A stretch of 64,000 nucleotides of DNA from Linnemannia elongata (taxonomy: Eukaryota > Mortierellomycota > Mortierellomycetes > Mortierellales > Mortierellaceae), in assembly GCA_036320915.1 (NCBI GenBank), contig JAXBDG010000001.1, positions 3,122,001 to 3,186,000 of the forward strand. Direction: 5' to 3'. A program made the translations under genes and the position numbers. Position 1 is the stretch's first letter. Each line of letters starts with the position of its first letter. Positions 36,936-47,925 of the stretch are shown here, piece after piece. The notes under the pieces are model-generated. The model worked only from the letters and a program-made list of their open reading frames with translations. It ran no database searches and was not told the origin of the DNA.

Positions 36936-37121
36936 TAATTCATATTGTACTCAACACCGATTCTTGTTGACGCGAGAGATTGAAAGAAATGAAAAGAGGG
37001 ACGGAGAGGATCGACAGGAAGGAACTACCTTTTTACAAACACACTCTAGCCGCCCTAGCTTTATATCATTATTTATTTTGCTGCTGTCCCAGGCAAAAGA
37101 TGAAAATGTAGAGCTAGTGAG

Positions 37122-38879
37122 CTAGTGCTCGCAGAGGCTGAAGGGGCGTTCGAACAAGTCGGTGTTGATGGTCTCGGAAAAGTAGCGACGCTCGACCATA
37201 AGATCAGCACGGTGCCTCTTGGCCTCCTCCAGATCCATCGGCCAATCCACCATATGGTCAACCTCTCGCAACAGCTCTGGTGGCAGCTTCTTGTTCGCCT
37301 CTTTGACAAAAGGACGGTTGTCCCATTCCTTCTGCTGTGGCGGGACAAAGGTGGTCGACAGGATCGGCTCCTCGGGGTTGACGAGAAAAAAAGCCAGGAT
37401 CTTGCGGTATCCGGGTTTTGTCGGGTCTACGAGACTGAAGGACTGGACCTTGTGCTGAAAGATGTTAGGGAATACCAGACAGCGGTCTTGTTTGGTGATG
37501 ATCCCGTCCAGGCGCTGTCTCAGAAGGTCGTTATTCATGATACCGTACAGATGTTTAGTGCCCTTGTCGTTCGACTGTTCGTAAGAGGGTTCTTTGATAT
37601 TGATCCGGAATTTGAGTCGTGAGTCAGTGATGTTCTCGGTGTCGTAGTAGTAGATGCCAGTCGCGACAATACTTTCGTTCGCCATGCCCTCGACGTGCCA
37701 GGAGCCTCCAGGGTATGTCGGGCGCAGTGGGGTTATTTCGATGTTGGCCAGCTTGACGATCACTTGAAGGGGTTTGCTTGGGACCTTGAGGTTGTATGGT
37801 GTGAGGTCGGGTCTTGGCTCGAATTCTGGGATGACGATCGGTAGAGGTAAGCGGTTCTTGTAGTATTCCTTTTCGTAGTACCACTGGTAGACCTTGACTT
37901 CCTTAGGCTTCTTAGGCTCTTTGGGCGTCTTGGATGCCTTGGGTGCTTTATCGCCTTGACCGTCATCATCACTTCCCTCTCCTTCATCCTCATCCTCATC
38001 CTCCTCCTCATCCTCCTCCTCATCCTCATCCTCAAACTCCTCCCCAAACTCGGGCACCGGTCCATAATAATTACGATTCGGTTTCAATATTTTAGGTGGG
38101 GTTTTCTCAATCTCTGCCAAAACTTCTTCAAACATGGGCAAGAACTTTTCCAGAATCTCCTCCAAGACCGGGTACATCTCCTCGTGTTCGACCGGATGCA
38201 GGTTGTTGATGTACGATCTAGCCTTGATTTTGCCCTCGGGGGTGATATCGAAGTCTGTAGGGAGCCATTGGTGGGTTTTGGAGTAGAATACCGATCGCAC
38301 TGTGCTTGACTTGGGAACAGGGGCGACATCAAGGACCTTACCGGCAGTGATAAAGTCCAAAGGCGGGATGGCTTCCACGTCCGTGACTCGAGTCCGACCA
38401 GCAACAAAGGAGAATAGAGAAGGGTGGACCAGATCCAAGACCTGTTCATCCGAACCCGGATGCCAGTTCTTCTTGTCGTCCGGCACATCCTCTAGCTTCT
38501 TGACACACTCCAACAGCCTAGCCCTCAACTCCTCAGGAACCAACCCATCCGCCCTCCTCGTCCCTTCCACACCGATCTCAATCGGAGCCCTCGCACCGTT
38601 ACCAACCTGTTCCTGCCGCTTCTGGGCCAACCAATCCAGCTCCTTGAAGACGTAGTCAATCTGCTCGTCTGTCATATGGAACCTCTCCTCGCGCTTGCGA
38701 CTTTCCTCCAGAAGATCGCGTCTCCAGTTGGCGGCGATTGTGGAGTCCTTGATTTTGATCCACCAGTTGGGTTTCTCGCGGATGGCGTTGGATGCTTCGC
38801 GGATTGAAAGTTCTGCCAGGAGTGTGGGTGTAAAACCAGAGATGTAGCCTTTCCCCGTCCAGGGGTAGTAAAGTGGCAT
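37122..38879 (-). CDS. DUF4246 family protein
   Basis: Single exon, 585 aa, ATG at 38879 (MPLYYPWTGKGYISGF). It matches the fungal DUF4246 family: N-terminal helical part with WWIKIKDSTIAANWR, and a C-terminal part with YPGGSWHVEGMANESIV, TGIYYYDTENIT, CLVFPNIFQHKVQSF and DPTKPGYRKILAFFLV. The WHVEG ... QHKV layout with a later Arg resembles the H-x-D/E ... H ... R pattern of 2-oxoglutarate/Fe(II) oxygenases; that is inference, as the family function is not established. A highly acidic run (Glu/Asp with Gly, about residues 278-310) splits the two parts. A longer in-frame reading upstream is low-complexity and was not used. Its gene is convergent with SDHC. Confidence 0.85.
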   Translation of the reverse strand: MPLYYPWTGKGYISGFTPTLLAELSIREASNAIREKPNWWIKIKDSTIAANWRRDLLEESRKREERFHMTDEQIDYVFKELDWLAQKRQEQVGNGARAPIEIGVEGTRRADGLVPEELRARLLECVKKLEDVPDDKKNWHPGSDEQVLDLVHPSLFSFVAGRTRVTDVEAIPPLDFITAGKVLDVAPVPKSSTVRSVFYSKTHQWLPTDFDITPEGKIKARSYINNLHPVEHEEMYPVLEEILEKFLPMFEEVLAEIEKTPPKILKPNRNYYGPVPEFGEEFEDEDEEEDEEEDEDEDEGEGSDDDGQGDKAPKASKTPKEPKKPKEVKVYQWYYEKEYYKNRLPLPIVIPEFEPRPDLTPYNLKVPSKPLQVIVKLANIEITPLRPTYPGGSWHVEGMANESIVATGIYYYDTENITDSRLKFRINIKEPSYEQSNDKGTKHLYGIMNNDLLRQRLDGIITKQDRCLVFPNIFQHKVQSFSLVDPTKPGYRKILAFFLVNPEEPILSTTFVPPQQKEWDNRPFVKEANKKLPPELLREVDHMVDWPMDLEEAKRHRADLMVERRYFSETINTDLFERPFSLCEH

Positions 38880-40223
38880 GGTTACTTGTTGGCTTGCTCT
38901 TTTTTGGTTTGCTGTTTGGTTGTTGTTATTTTTTTTTTTTTTTTTGAGGAGGAGGGGGGGGGGGGGGGTTGTGAACTTATTTACTCTTTGGAACTGGAGG
39001 GAGTTGGTGATGATGAAGGGGTGATGAGTGCGAGAGAGGGAGAGAGGGTGAATGAATGAATGAATGAATGAATGAATGAATGATGAGAAGAAAAAAAGAG
39101 AACACAATTCATTTCCCTCATATTTTTTTGCTTGGTTGGTCGTTACAGTAGTTGACGGCGGGAAAAAGAAAAACACGCACACGGCGTCTTTGGTGGCAAA
39201 CTCTAAAAAATAATACGCCGGAGGAAGAAAGAAAGAGAAGTATGGAGAAGTGGAGAGATGGTACAAAGAAAAAAGGTAAAGGAAAAAGGTAAAGATTACT
39301 CTCTGTGTTTTGTTTCGTTGTTTCTTTTTCTTTTGCACTTGTATTCGCACTTGCGCTTGTGACATAAAATGGCTTGGCGAGTTTATTGCTATTGCTTCTT
39401 CTTGCTACAATTAGGCAATCGGCATCGATTGTCTGTCCTCCTCGCATTATTCCTCCTGTGCCCTCTCTTTTGTGTATAACCCGTATTGTCCGTCTGAGTC
39501 GATCAATTGAAAATGATAACTGATCTACGGGAAATGAGACAAAGTCTTCACTGATGTAATCGAGGGTCCCAAATATGTGGGTCATTGATGCGACGATAAT
39601 AGCAAAAGAAGATGGTGCTCACTGTTACCCATTCACCAATCTACCCTTTTCTTTTCTTGCACTATTGTTATTCATGCTCAGCACCCTCTTTGTTCTCTAT
39701 CTCTAACGAACAATTCTCTCTTCATCTCATGTTCTCTGTCCATCTTCACTTTCAACTTGTTTCCAACTTGAAAGCTGGGTGTGCGCATCGGGAATGCCAA
39801 CAAACGCAAATACGGGGCATTCTTCAGTTACTTACTTTTGCAAGAGAGAAAGAAACCCGAAAGGTCCATTGTACGGCTTCTGAGCACTTTTCAAGGTGTC
39901 CGCCTTCGATTCTGATGGCGATGCCCAGTCGACATACCTGAGCCAGATTTTTCGTAGGGTGCGTTGAAACTTGGACCCTGTAGCACACAAATCTCCTTGC
40001 ACTGTTCCACCTTTCTTTGTGCACACTATTGAAAGCAAGTTAACCTGTGCATCCTTGCAAGTACTAACCCTATTCTTTTGGTCCTAAGTAAACACTGAAT
40101 AGAATGTTAGTCGACCGATGAGGGCGGTTATCCCAGCAACACCATTCAAGTCAATCTCTCTACATATGGAACCCAATACTCTTTTTCCTCTCTTGTTTCT
40201 TTCTCTTTGCTTTTTTTTTTTTT
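38880..40223. other. Intergenic region upstream of the DUF4246 gene
   Basis: It contains T17 (38929-38945), G15 (38954-38968), a TGAA repeat (39049-39083) and purine-rich sequence. A minus-strand open stretch near 39830-40040 has no recognisable domain and may be an old repeat. No gene is supported. Confidence 0.5.
39049..39083 (+). repeat. (TGAA)n microsatellite
   Basis: Nearly perfect tetranucleotide repeat, about 8.5 units, in the promoter region of the DUF4246 gene. Confidence 0.9.
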
Positions 40224-40590
40224 CAAAATATATATCTCTAGGTAACAGCTTAAGGAGGCATTCAAAGAATAAAAGAGGCACTATGAAGTGGACTTTCCAA
40301 GTAGCCATAGGCCTAGTCGCTGTCCTAGAGTCCAAAGTTCGGCCGGCTCAGCGCAACAATCGCTCGCCTTCTTAGGCAGGGACGAAAGAAAATAAATTAC
40401 TCACACACCCGCATGAAGGGGATCCCTCCCATCCTCTCCATCAACAACAACCGCCTCGTTCCCAAGTGGCTCTCTAACAAACGTGCATTTGAAGTGGTGG
40501 GATCGGAAGACAGGCCCGGACAGTGCCCATCCTCATGTGCGGCCAGCGAAGCGCCGCAGGGACAAAACCAGCTCGGGTGATATAGCCATA
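40224..40590 (-). repeat. A-tailed repeat, copy A (frameshifted coding remnant)
   Basis: On the minus strand this copy carries a coding tail, an untranslated stretch and a terminal A13 (plus-strand T at 40211-40223). It aligns along its length with copy B at a constant offset of about 545-553 bp. A 54-residue stretch has the zinc-knuckle-like pattern C-x-C-x6-H-x4-C (FCPCGASLAAHEDGHC) and ends near LMERMGGIPFMRV. Compared with copy B one base is missing between the GYITR and CPCG segments, so the original frame is broken here. Upstream (to about 40687) a further protein-like frame including RGDWSGGYGYITR may belong to it. Confidence 0.7.
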
Positions 40591-40750
40591 ACCACCGCTC
40601 CAATCTCCTCGAGGACTGGTGTACTTGGATGTCTTGTCCTTGGTAGAGATGTCTTTCGCCTACTTCTATGCAATCGCCTCCGAGCACCGAGGTTTCCAGA
40701 TCAGCTCTGAGGCCTGAGTCTCAAGGTAGCCAACAACCTTGTGCAGGACC

Positions 40751-40776
40751 TTTTTTTTTTTTTTTTTTTTTTTTTT
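40751..40776 (+). repeat. T26 run = A-tail of repeat copy B
   Basis: Twenty-six T on the plus strand directly abutting copy B. Read on the minus strand, an ATAAAA/AATAAA-like signal lies 10-15 nt before the A run. Confidence 0.8.
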
Positions 40777-41146
40777 CGTACACAATTTTATTTCTCTGAC
40801 AAACAGAACAAAGGAGGCATTTGGAAGTAAAGGGGACTACAGACCAAACTCTTCAGTGAACCATCCGTCAGTCACAGTCCGGTCCGAAACCTGGCTCTGC
40901 GCAACAATTGTAGCTGCTCATCACAGCAATAACGGAAGAAAATAGAACTAAATACGAATGAAGGGGACTCTTCCCATTCTCTCCATTAATGACAATTTTC
41001 TCCTTCCCAACAAACTTTCCAACAGCCGCTCGTCAGCTGCGCGTGGTTCCTTGGTCGCTCCAGGGCAGATCCGATCTTCATGTGTGGCTAGCGAAGCGCC
41101 ACACGGGCAGAAACCATCACGCGTGATGTAACCCGACTTTGGGGCC
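40777..41146 (-). repeat. A-tailed repeat, copy B (frame open)
   Basis: Minus-strand partner of copy A. The frame is open from GYITRDGFCPCGASLATHED to a stop at 40948 and is followed by about 170 nt that include a poly(A)-signal-like site and an A26 tail. Over 54 ungapped codons I count 34 identical residues with copy A, while third positions differ often. The 5' end (about 41146) meets a GGGCCCCAGGGC segment and a T14 run. It could be the 3' end of a non-LTR element, a retrocopy, or the last exon of a duplicated gene. The parent is not in the window. Confidence 0.7.
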
Positions 41147-41295
41147 CCAGGGCTTTTTTTTTTTTTTTGTTTGCGCGGGCCCCAGGGCGGGTCCCGGCCG
41201 TTTTTTAGGCATAAAGATCGAACATTGATTAATAGTGCCAGTACATAAATGATCAAAAATGGAAGCTCCTATCAGCTCTGAAAGGAGGACGCAAT

Positions 41296-41367
41296 GGACT
41301 GCTGGCCCAATGGAAAGGCGTCTGACTACGAATCAGGAGATTGCAGGTTCGACCCCTGCGTAGTTCA
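41296..41367 (+). tRNA. tRNA-Arg (anticodon ACG)
   Basis: Seventy-two nt fold by eye into a full cloverleaf. Acceptor GGACTGC pairs with GTAGTTC, with G-U at two positions. D-arm GCC/GGC. Anticodon stem TCTGA/TCAGG with loop CTACGAA. T-arm GCAGG/CCTGC with loop TTCGACC, then discriminator A. Loop positions 34-36 are ACG, read as inosine-CG for arginine CGN codons. There is no intron and no encoded CCA. A T5 run about 25 nt downstream may end RNA polymerase III transcription. Confidence 0.93.
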
Positions 41368-42583
41368 TCAAAAATTGCATCTCTGCTTTCCTTTTTGTTT
41401 TTAGTGACTCGCGAGTAGCCAGGATGGCAGTGATCGTCCTTGTTAGCATTGGGCTTCTTTATGTTTTGTTGTTCTTGTCTCCTCTACAGTGCAGCAGTTG
41501 TGCAGAGAAAAAAAGTAATTTTTTTTTTTGCCATGCGCACTCAAGAAATATGGAATACCTTCATTTCCTTGCAACGCAAAGGTCAGCAACTTCCCTCTCT
41601 TTATTTTTACAAGGAGAACGGCAATACAAGACTGATCGAGAAGGGGGGAGAGTGCTGTTTTGTTTCTACTTCAAATGAAAAGCGAAAGTGAAAGTAGGAT
41701 GAAGGAGAGTGTGAAAACGAAAGTGAGGCAAATTGGAAAGGAACTTGGAAGGGGAGTAGAAAAAAGACCGGAGTCCATGATATGTGGGACTTTTAGCCAC
41801 ATGATGACTCCACTCCCATGAGTAGGCGAGCCGGCAGATTAAGATAGAAGGAAAATTATGCAAAAAAAAAAAAAAAAAAAAAAGGATAGTGGTGGCGAGA
41901 GACAAACGCGTTGTCGGCTTATTGTTGATCATTGATCATTGATAAATACGCATTCGTCTCAAATCTTCGTCAACGCGTTAATGATCAAAAAGTCGATTGG
42001 TCGCATAAAATTGTATTGGCAGTAGGTGTGTTTTCCTTCCCTTTTTTCTCAACGTCGTGATGTTCTGGACGAACGTGTTCTATCGACCGTTGTGCAAGCT
42101 ACTCTCTTTCTTATTTTCTTTTCCTTGATGCCCGTATCGATGAGATGAAGTAAAAGCCAGGAGTTAAGGTGAAAGAAAGGAAGAATGAGACATGCATGGA
42201 AAGAATTAAGAAAGCTTATTGTTAAATTGACGAGAGAAGAATTGTGTCACGTAGATATTCCGGCTAGGAGATAAGACAAAGAGGTAAACAAGGATGTCTG
42301 CGCACCCTCTACTTCCTTTGTTTATACTCTTGTAAAAGAATCATCATTCCCCGTCTTCCTTTCTCCACAGTCCACTCTCTTTCCTTTTCTTTCCTTTCTT
42401 CTAACACTTTTGATCAAGTAAAAACACAAAGTGACATGGTCAAGGAACAGGAAACGTGAAAACGATGCATTGGAAAGGATATCCTTTTGTATACGACCGG
42501 CAAGGTGGATGGTGTTGTAAGAAAAAGATGATTTACTGGTTTGACTATTATACAAAAGACGAATATGAACTCTGATATGTATT
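41368..42583. other. Intergenic region (tRNA-Arg / LYS2 3' flank)
   Basis: About 1.2 kb with no supported gene. It contains A22 (41862-41883) and a short TTGATCA direct repeat near 41925-41942. Confidence 0.55.
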
Positions 42584-45500
42584 TTAACCGCGGCTACGCT
42601 CAATGATGCGGACATCTGCCTTGATCTCAGGCAGGGGCAAGATACCCTCACCGGCAAGAGTGGGCTGGTCCAAGAAGCCAACCTTGACCATGTAGGCCAA
42701 GTAGATTCCGATCTGAGACTCTTCCATACGAGGAGTGGCCGCAAAAGCGTGCTGTTGAGCACCCTGGATGGTGACCTGCTGGGTGTGAGTATCATCCAGC
42801 TCAGGCGACTTTGTGGAGGTAGGGAGATCGTCCATGACAAGGTGCAAGAGAGGGTAGAGGGCACTGTCCTGGCTCTTGAGGGTATACTCCATTAGGGCAG
42901 TTCTCCAGGCAATGTATTCGGTTGTCTGGACCTCGTATCCGAAACGGGTCAAGAGCTGGAAGAAATCGTTGAATCGGAAGGGAGGAGCGATGGGGTGGGT
43001 GACATGGTAGACCATGGAGGTCTCTGAGCCAGGCGTGGTTGCGACCGAGGCGACACATTGAGCAACATAATCGACAGGGCAGAGGTTGACGGCGTTGTTC
43101 ATATTGGGGACCGAGCCGAGTTCGATACATCCCTTGATCAGACGCCAGATGAAATCGTCGGTGTTAGTGACTCCTGTCTGAGTGTGACCGAGGACGTAGC
43201 CGGGGCGGATGATAGTTGCGGCGAGACCGTTCTTGTTAGCGGCCATGATCAGCTTCTCGGCGACCCACTTGGATTGACCGTATCCACTGCGAAGACCGTA
43301 CCGGGCTCCCTCGAGGTCATCGGTTTCGGGGACTCCACGGTGGGCAGAGTCAGCGTTGGCGTCCGAGAGTTCGTTGTAGTGGGCAGTGTCGAGGACCGAA
43401 GTCGAAGAGACAAAGTGGAAGGACTTGCTGTGGTAGGTGCTAGCCATCTTGAGACCCTGGAGGGTTCCCATGACGTTGGCGGCACGCATCTTGGGGTAGG
43501 GGTAGACCCAGTGAACGAGAGCGCCGTTGTGGACAATGATGTCGACCTGGCGACAGCACAGCTCCCAGGCCTCGGGGCTCAGACCAAACTGGTCTTGGGC
43601 CAAGTCACCCATCACAACGGAGAGACGACCAGAGGAGACCCATTCTTCGTTCCAGATGAGATGAGTCTGTCCGCAGGAGCGGACACGCTCCAGAGCCTTC
43701 TCCTCAGTCGAGGCACGAACCAGACAGATGACACGGGCGGTGGGGTTGTTGACCAACAGGTTGGAAAGGATAAAGGCGCCCAAGAAACCGGTGGCACCAG
43801 TGAGGAAGAAGGTCTGGTAATCGACCTTATCGGCACGCTCGATGTGGGGGTACTCGGCTTGGATTTCGGTCTTGCGGAGCTCCTCAAAGTCACCAGAGTA
43901 ATCAAAGATCTGCTCCTCTTCCTCGGCTGCCTGTTCTTGCTCCTCGGCAGTGCCATCGACATCGAGCTGGAGAGCATCCATGCTGACACGGCTGACTTCC
44001 TTGGCCATGCCTCCGATGGTGGGCTCACGGAAGACGAGGTTCAGGGGCACGTCGACACAGCAGACACGACGGACCTCGAAGATCAAACGAGTTGCCAGGA
44101 TGGAGTGGCCACCAAGATCGAAAAAGTTCTCGGTAAGAGGGATCCAGGTGGGGCTGGAGGGCAAAAGCTGCTTCCAGATGTTGTGAATCGCAAGCTGGGT
44201 AGGGCTCATGATGGGACCATCCGAGGGGGCTGGGGTAGCAGAGGTGGCTGTAGTAGCAGCAGTGCTGTTGTTGTTGAACTGAGGAGTATCAGGGAAGGGC
44301 AGAGCGTTCTTGTCAACCTTGCCGTTGGGGGTCAAGGGCATCCTGGCGAGAGGGACAAAGACGCTGGGAACAGAGTAGGCAGGCAACTTGACCTTGAGCC
44401 ACTCGCGGATATCGCGAATCAGACGGCGGTAACGACGCTTGTTCTCAGATCCATCCTCACGACCCTCATCGGCACTGCTCATAAAGATCTCATCCTCGCT
44501 AGGGGCCACAGGAATAAAGTAGCTGACCAAGGTTTGCTCCTCGTTCTTGTCACGACGGACCAAGGTAACATTCTCACGAACAAGAGGGTGCTGTGAGAGA
44601 TGGGTGTCAATCTCGCCTAGCTCGATACGGAAGCCACGGATCTTAACCTGGTCATCAGCACGACCAGAGCACTCGACATTGCCGTCGGGGCGGTAACGAC
44701 CCAAATCTCCGGTACGGTAGAGACGATCGCGACGACCCTTCCAGTGACCGTTCCACTCTGGCTTGCCGTTGATCTCGTCATCACTTGGGGCAGCCAAGCT
44801 GTCGCCGAGCCAGTTGGTTAAGAACTTTTCCTTGGTGGCATCGGGCAACTGCAAGTATCCCTCAGCAAGACCGCCGGCACGGACATAGATCTCTCCAACC
44901 TCACCGACACCACAGAGACGGTTGCTGACACGGTTGATGACCAGGAGCTGGACATTGAGCATACCACGACCGGCAGGCATGACATCCTTTTGAGAGCTCA
45001 AGAAAAGGGGCTCGATCGCAACAGCAGGGATAGAGAAGTACGAGACGGCACGCTGGGTCTCGGTGGTTCCATACATGTTAATGGTACGGCAGTTAGCAGC
45101 AATCTTTTGGAGACGGTGGACATCGCGCTTGGTCAGGATATCTCCGACAAAGAAGGCGTTCTTGAGCGAGGGGACGGGGTTCTGGGCATGCGAGGTCAAC
45201 AGCTGACCCATGGCGGGGGTCAAGTGAGTGACCGAGACGGCGCTGTTTTGCATCCAGACAGCCAGCTGGCCAGGGATACCAATGTCCTCGGTGGTGGGGA
45301 TGTGGAGCTGGGCGCCCAAGAACAGAGGGGTGAAGATGTCACGTTGGATGGGATCGTGAGCGATACCGGAGAGCATCGTAAAGCGGTCTTGATCGCTCAA
45401 GCCAAACTCCTGCTGCATCCATGTATAGTAGTGAGTCAACGAAAAGTGACGACCACGAACACCTATTTGTTTTAGACAATGCGAAAGATTTGAACGTTAG

Positions 45501-47412
45501 GATTCTGTCAACTGTAGCATGGTAAGTTGCGAAAGGGAATAACTCAAAAGAAAATTTACCCTTGGGAATACCGGTGGATCCACTGGTGAAACTAAGGGTT
45601 CCAAGGCTATCGGGTCCAACAACGACACCGACATCCTGAGCAGCCAAGTCGCGGACGGCGTCAAGAGCGTCGACACCATTGGTCTGACCACCGAGAACAG
45701 AGCCGTCCTGGGTGATCTCGAGACCAGGGATCTCGCAGGTCAACTGGAAATCCTGTCCCTCTTGGATGTACTCGCGGACAGAGGAGTCCAAAGTTCCTGC
45801 GTGGGCCAAGACGATGAGACCGCGGGGGCGAGCGACCGAGAGGTAAATCTTTTGGCGGTTGGGAGGGTACGCGGGGTCTAAAAGAGTGGAGGAGGATCGG
45901 AGAAACGAATCAGAAAAATAAGTATGTGTCAGTGCACAATGGTCAGATCATTCCATGAAAAATACATTTCGAAACAAACAACATGAGATACTCACCAATG
46001 ACACTGAAGGTAGCACCAGCCTTGAGGACGGCCATGACAGCAATGACAAGGTCAACTCCACGGTAGGCATAAACCATAACAACATCCTGAGGCTGAATAC
46101 CGCCCTTGACAAGGGCATGTGCAACCAAGTTGGACGCCTGGTGCAACTGTCCAAAGGTATAAATATGCTTCTGCTGTCCGAGCACACGGCCGGACCCATC
46201 CTGACTCAAGATATCCCTGCTCTCAAAGACACACTCGCGGTCTGGGAAGGCCTTGGCATTGCGGGAAAAGATATCATGGATCGCACCGGGCCAATTGGCC
46301 CACTGCAAGTTGGCAGCAGGGTCAGGGAGGACGTCGCGGCAGGCAGGGGTGACGATGGGGATGTCGCTGACGAGGATGTCGGGCTTGGGACCGGCGATAT
46401 TGAGGACCTGGACGAGCTGATCGAGGATGTGCTGGATGCGCTTCATAGAGAAGAGGACCTGGTTGTAGGAGACCTTGAGCTCAATCTGAGGGAGGAGACC
46501 GAAGCGGAGGGAGGAGGAGGCATGGGAGACGAGGGTGATGGTGAGATCGGTTGTGGCGGAGGTTGAGTTGAGGACCTGGTCGGAGGGGGTGTCGAGCTCG
46601 TTGAAGAAGCGGACGTGGAAGAGGGATGAGGATGCGGAGGATGAGGATTGATCAGCGGTGTTTCCGGTGGTAGTAGGGAACAGATGGGCCATGAGGGTGG
46701 CAAAGGGGACCTCGTCGTTTGCAGCATCGCGCTCGGCCTATGGTTTTTGGCAAGGAAAGGAGGTTGTCATCGTTTAGTTAAGAGGTAGAAAGAGATGGAT
46801 CTGATGCGATATCAATAATGCCGCATTCGCATTGGAAGGAAAGAAGAGCCCCTTCTTTTTTTTTTTTAACAAAACCACAAGTCACATCAATGAGAAACAT
46901 AAAAATGTGTTAGATGCCTAACTTACCAGCTGGGTCTGCTCAACAACCTGGCGGAAGGTCTGGCCGGGTGTCACTCCCAGACGCAACACAACGGGGTTAC
47001 GGGCCTCAGACGAAGATCCAATCGACATATCCTCGTCTCCAGTATACCGGTGCAACAGAATCGCAAACGCAGCCAACAAAATCGTAAAGGGTGAAGCATG
47101 CGAAGGTGCTGCTGCTGCAACTGGTGAATTCGAACCTCCTGTTGATGATCCAGAGTCGGTGGGTCCAGCGGGACGACTGATCGCCATGCTTGCTTGCAAG
47201 AGGGCGAGGGAGCTCTGCTCGGTCAACTGGACCGAGTGGACAGCCTCAACCACCTGGAGAGGGATCGGTCTTGGGTAATCTGTGGGGAGGTGAATCTCTG
47301 TCAGGGCGTTCAGGCGGGTCTTCCATCTTGAGAGGCGGTCCTTGAGATCTGAAGGATGGGCGCTGCCGGGTTGTTCCTGTGGGGTGAGGACGGCGGTGGC
47401 TGCTGGTGGCAT
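42584..47412 (-). CDS. LYS2: L-2-aminoadipate reductase, large subunit
   Basis: Four exons: 47412-46927, 46737-45996, 45877-45560, 45462-42584; 1474 aa (yeast Lys2 is 1392). Domains in order: an N-terminal condensation-like part; an adenylation domain with LSFTSGSTGIPKG (split by intron 3), MYGTTETQRAVSYF and YRTGDLGRYRPDG; a carrier domain with FFDLGGHSILATR, whose Ser (about 968) takes phosphopantetheine; and a short-chain reductase domain with FFLTGATGFLGAFIL. The enzyme activates aminoadipate, holds it on the carrier arm and releases the semialdehyde with NADPH in fungal lysine synthesis. It needs a phosphopantetheinyl transferase, which is not in this window. The carrier and reductase parts are closest to the known enzyme; there is a low-complexity Thr/Ala linker before the carrier domain. 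Confidence 0.97.
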
Positions 47413-47925
47413 CTTTTAATTGGCGTTGTTATGGATACAATGAAAGTGAATGAAGAAAATGCAAGATGCTAGTAATATGTACAAGGTGAAAAATAAGTCG
47501 TTTCTCGTTGAAGAGGGAAGAGGAGTGATGATGATGAATGCAGTGATATGAGCTCGGAAGGGAGGGAAGAAAGGCGAGCAACTAGAGAGCTAGAGGAGGT
47601 ACAAATGAAGGATAGGGTAGGATGTGAAAAAAAAGAAGAGAACCAAAAAAAGGCGGACGAGTGTCTCCTTTTTAAAGACATAGGGCGCAATGATACATCT
47701 GATGGTTCATTCGTGGATCAAGATCGTCTCTCTGATCATATCATAATTATCATCAAAGACTCTCTCTCTCCAGATTCGATACTGATTCAGACAAAAGTCA
47801 TTTTGCCCAATTACCCTTTCTTTTGTGACTCGCATGCTTCTCGATTATCACACTGATACTGATAGGAATCACGTGAACTTAAGGTTCAGATCAGAGTCGT
47901 CGATCATCAGTTTTATTAAACGGCT
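47413..47925. other. Intergenic region (LYS2 promoter / POP3 3' flank)
   Basis: Promoter of LYS2. A TTTAAAAAGG element on the minus strand (47667-47677), about 255-265 bp before the ATG, may be a TATA box. No Lys14-type site was seen by eye. No gene. Confidence 0.45.

Noticed and set aside
38880..39365. Upstream extension of the DUF4246 frame
   Set aside because: The added residues are Phe/Ser/Pro-rich, cross T17 and G15 runs, and the conserved family N-terminus starts at the ATG at 38879.
43058..44596. 512-codon open frame on the plus strand
   Set aside because: It is exactly antisense to the LYS2 exon; codon bias in LYS2 keeps the opposite frame open. No domain is seen in it.
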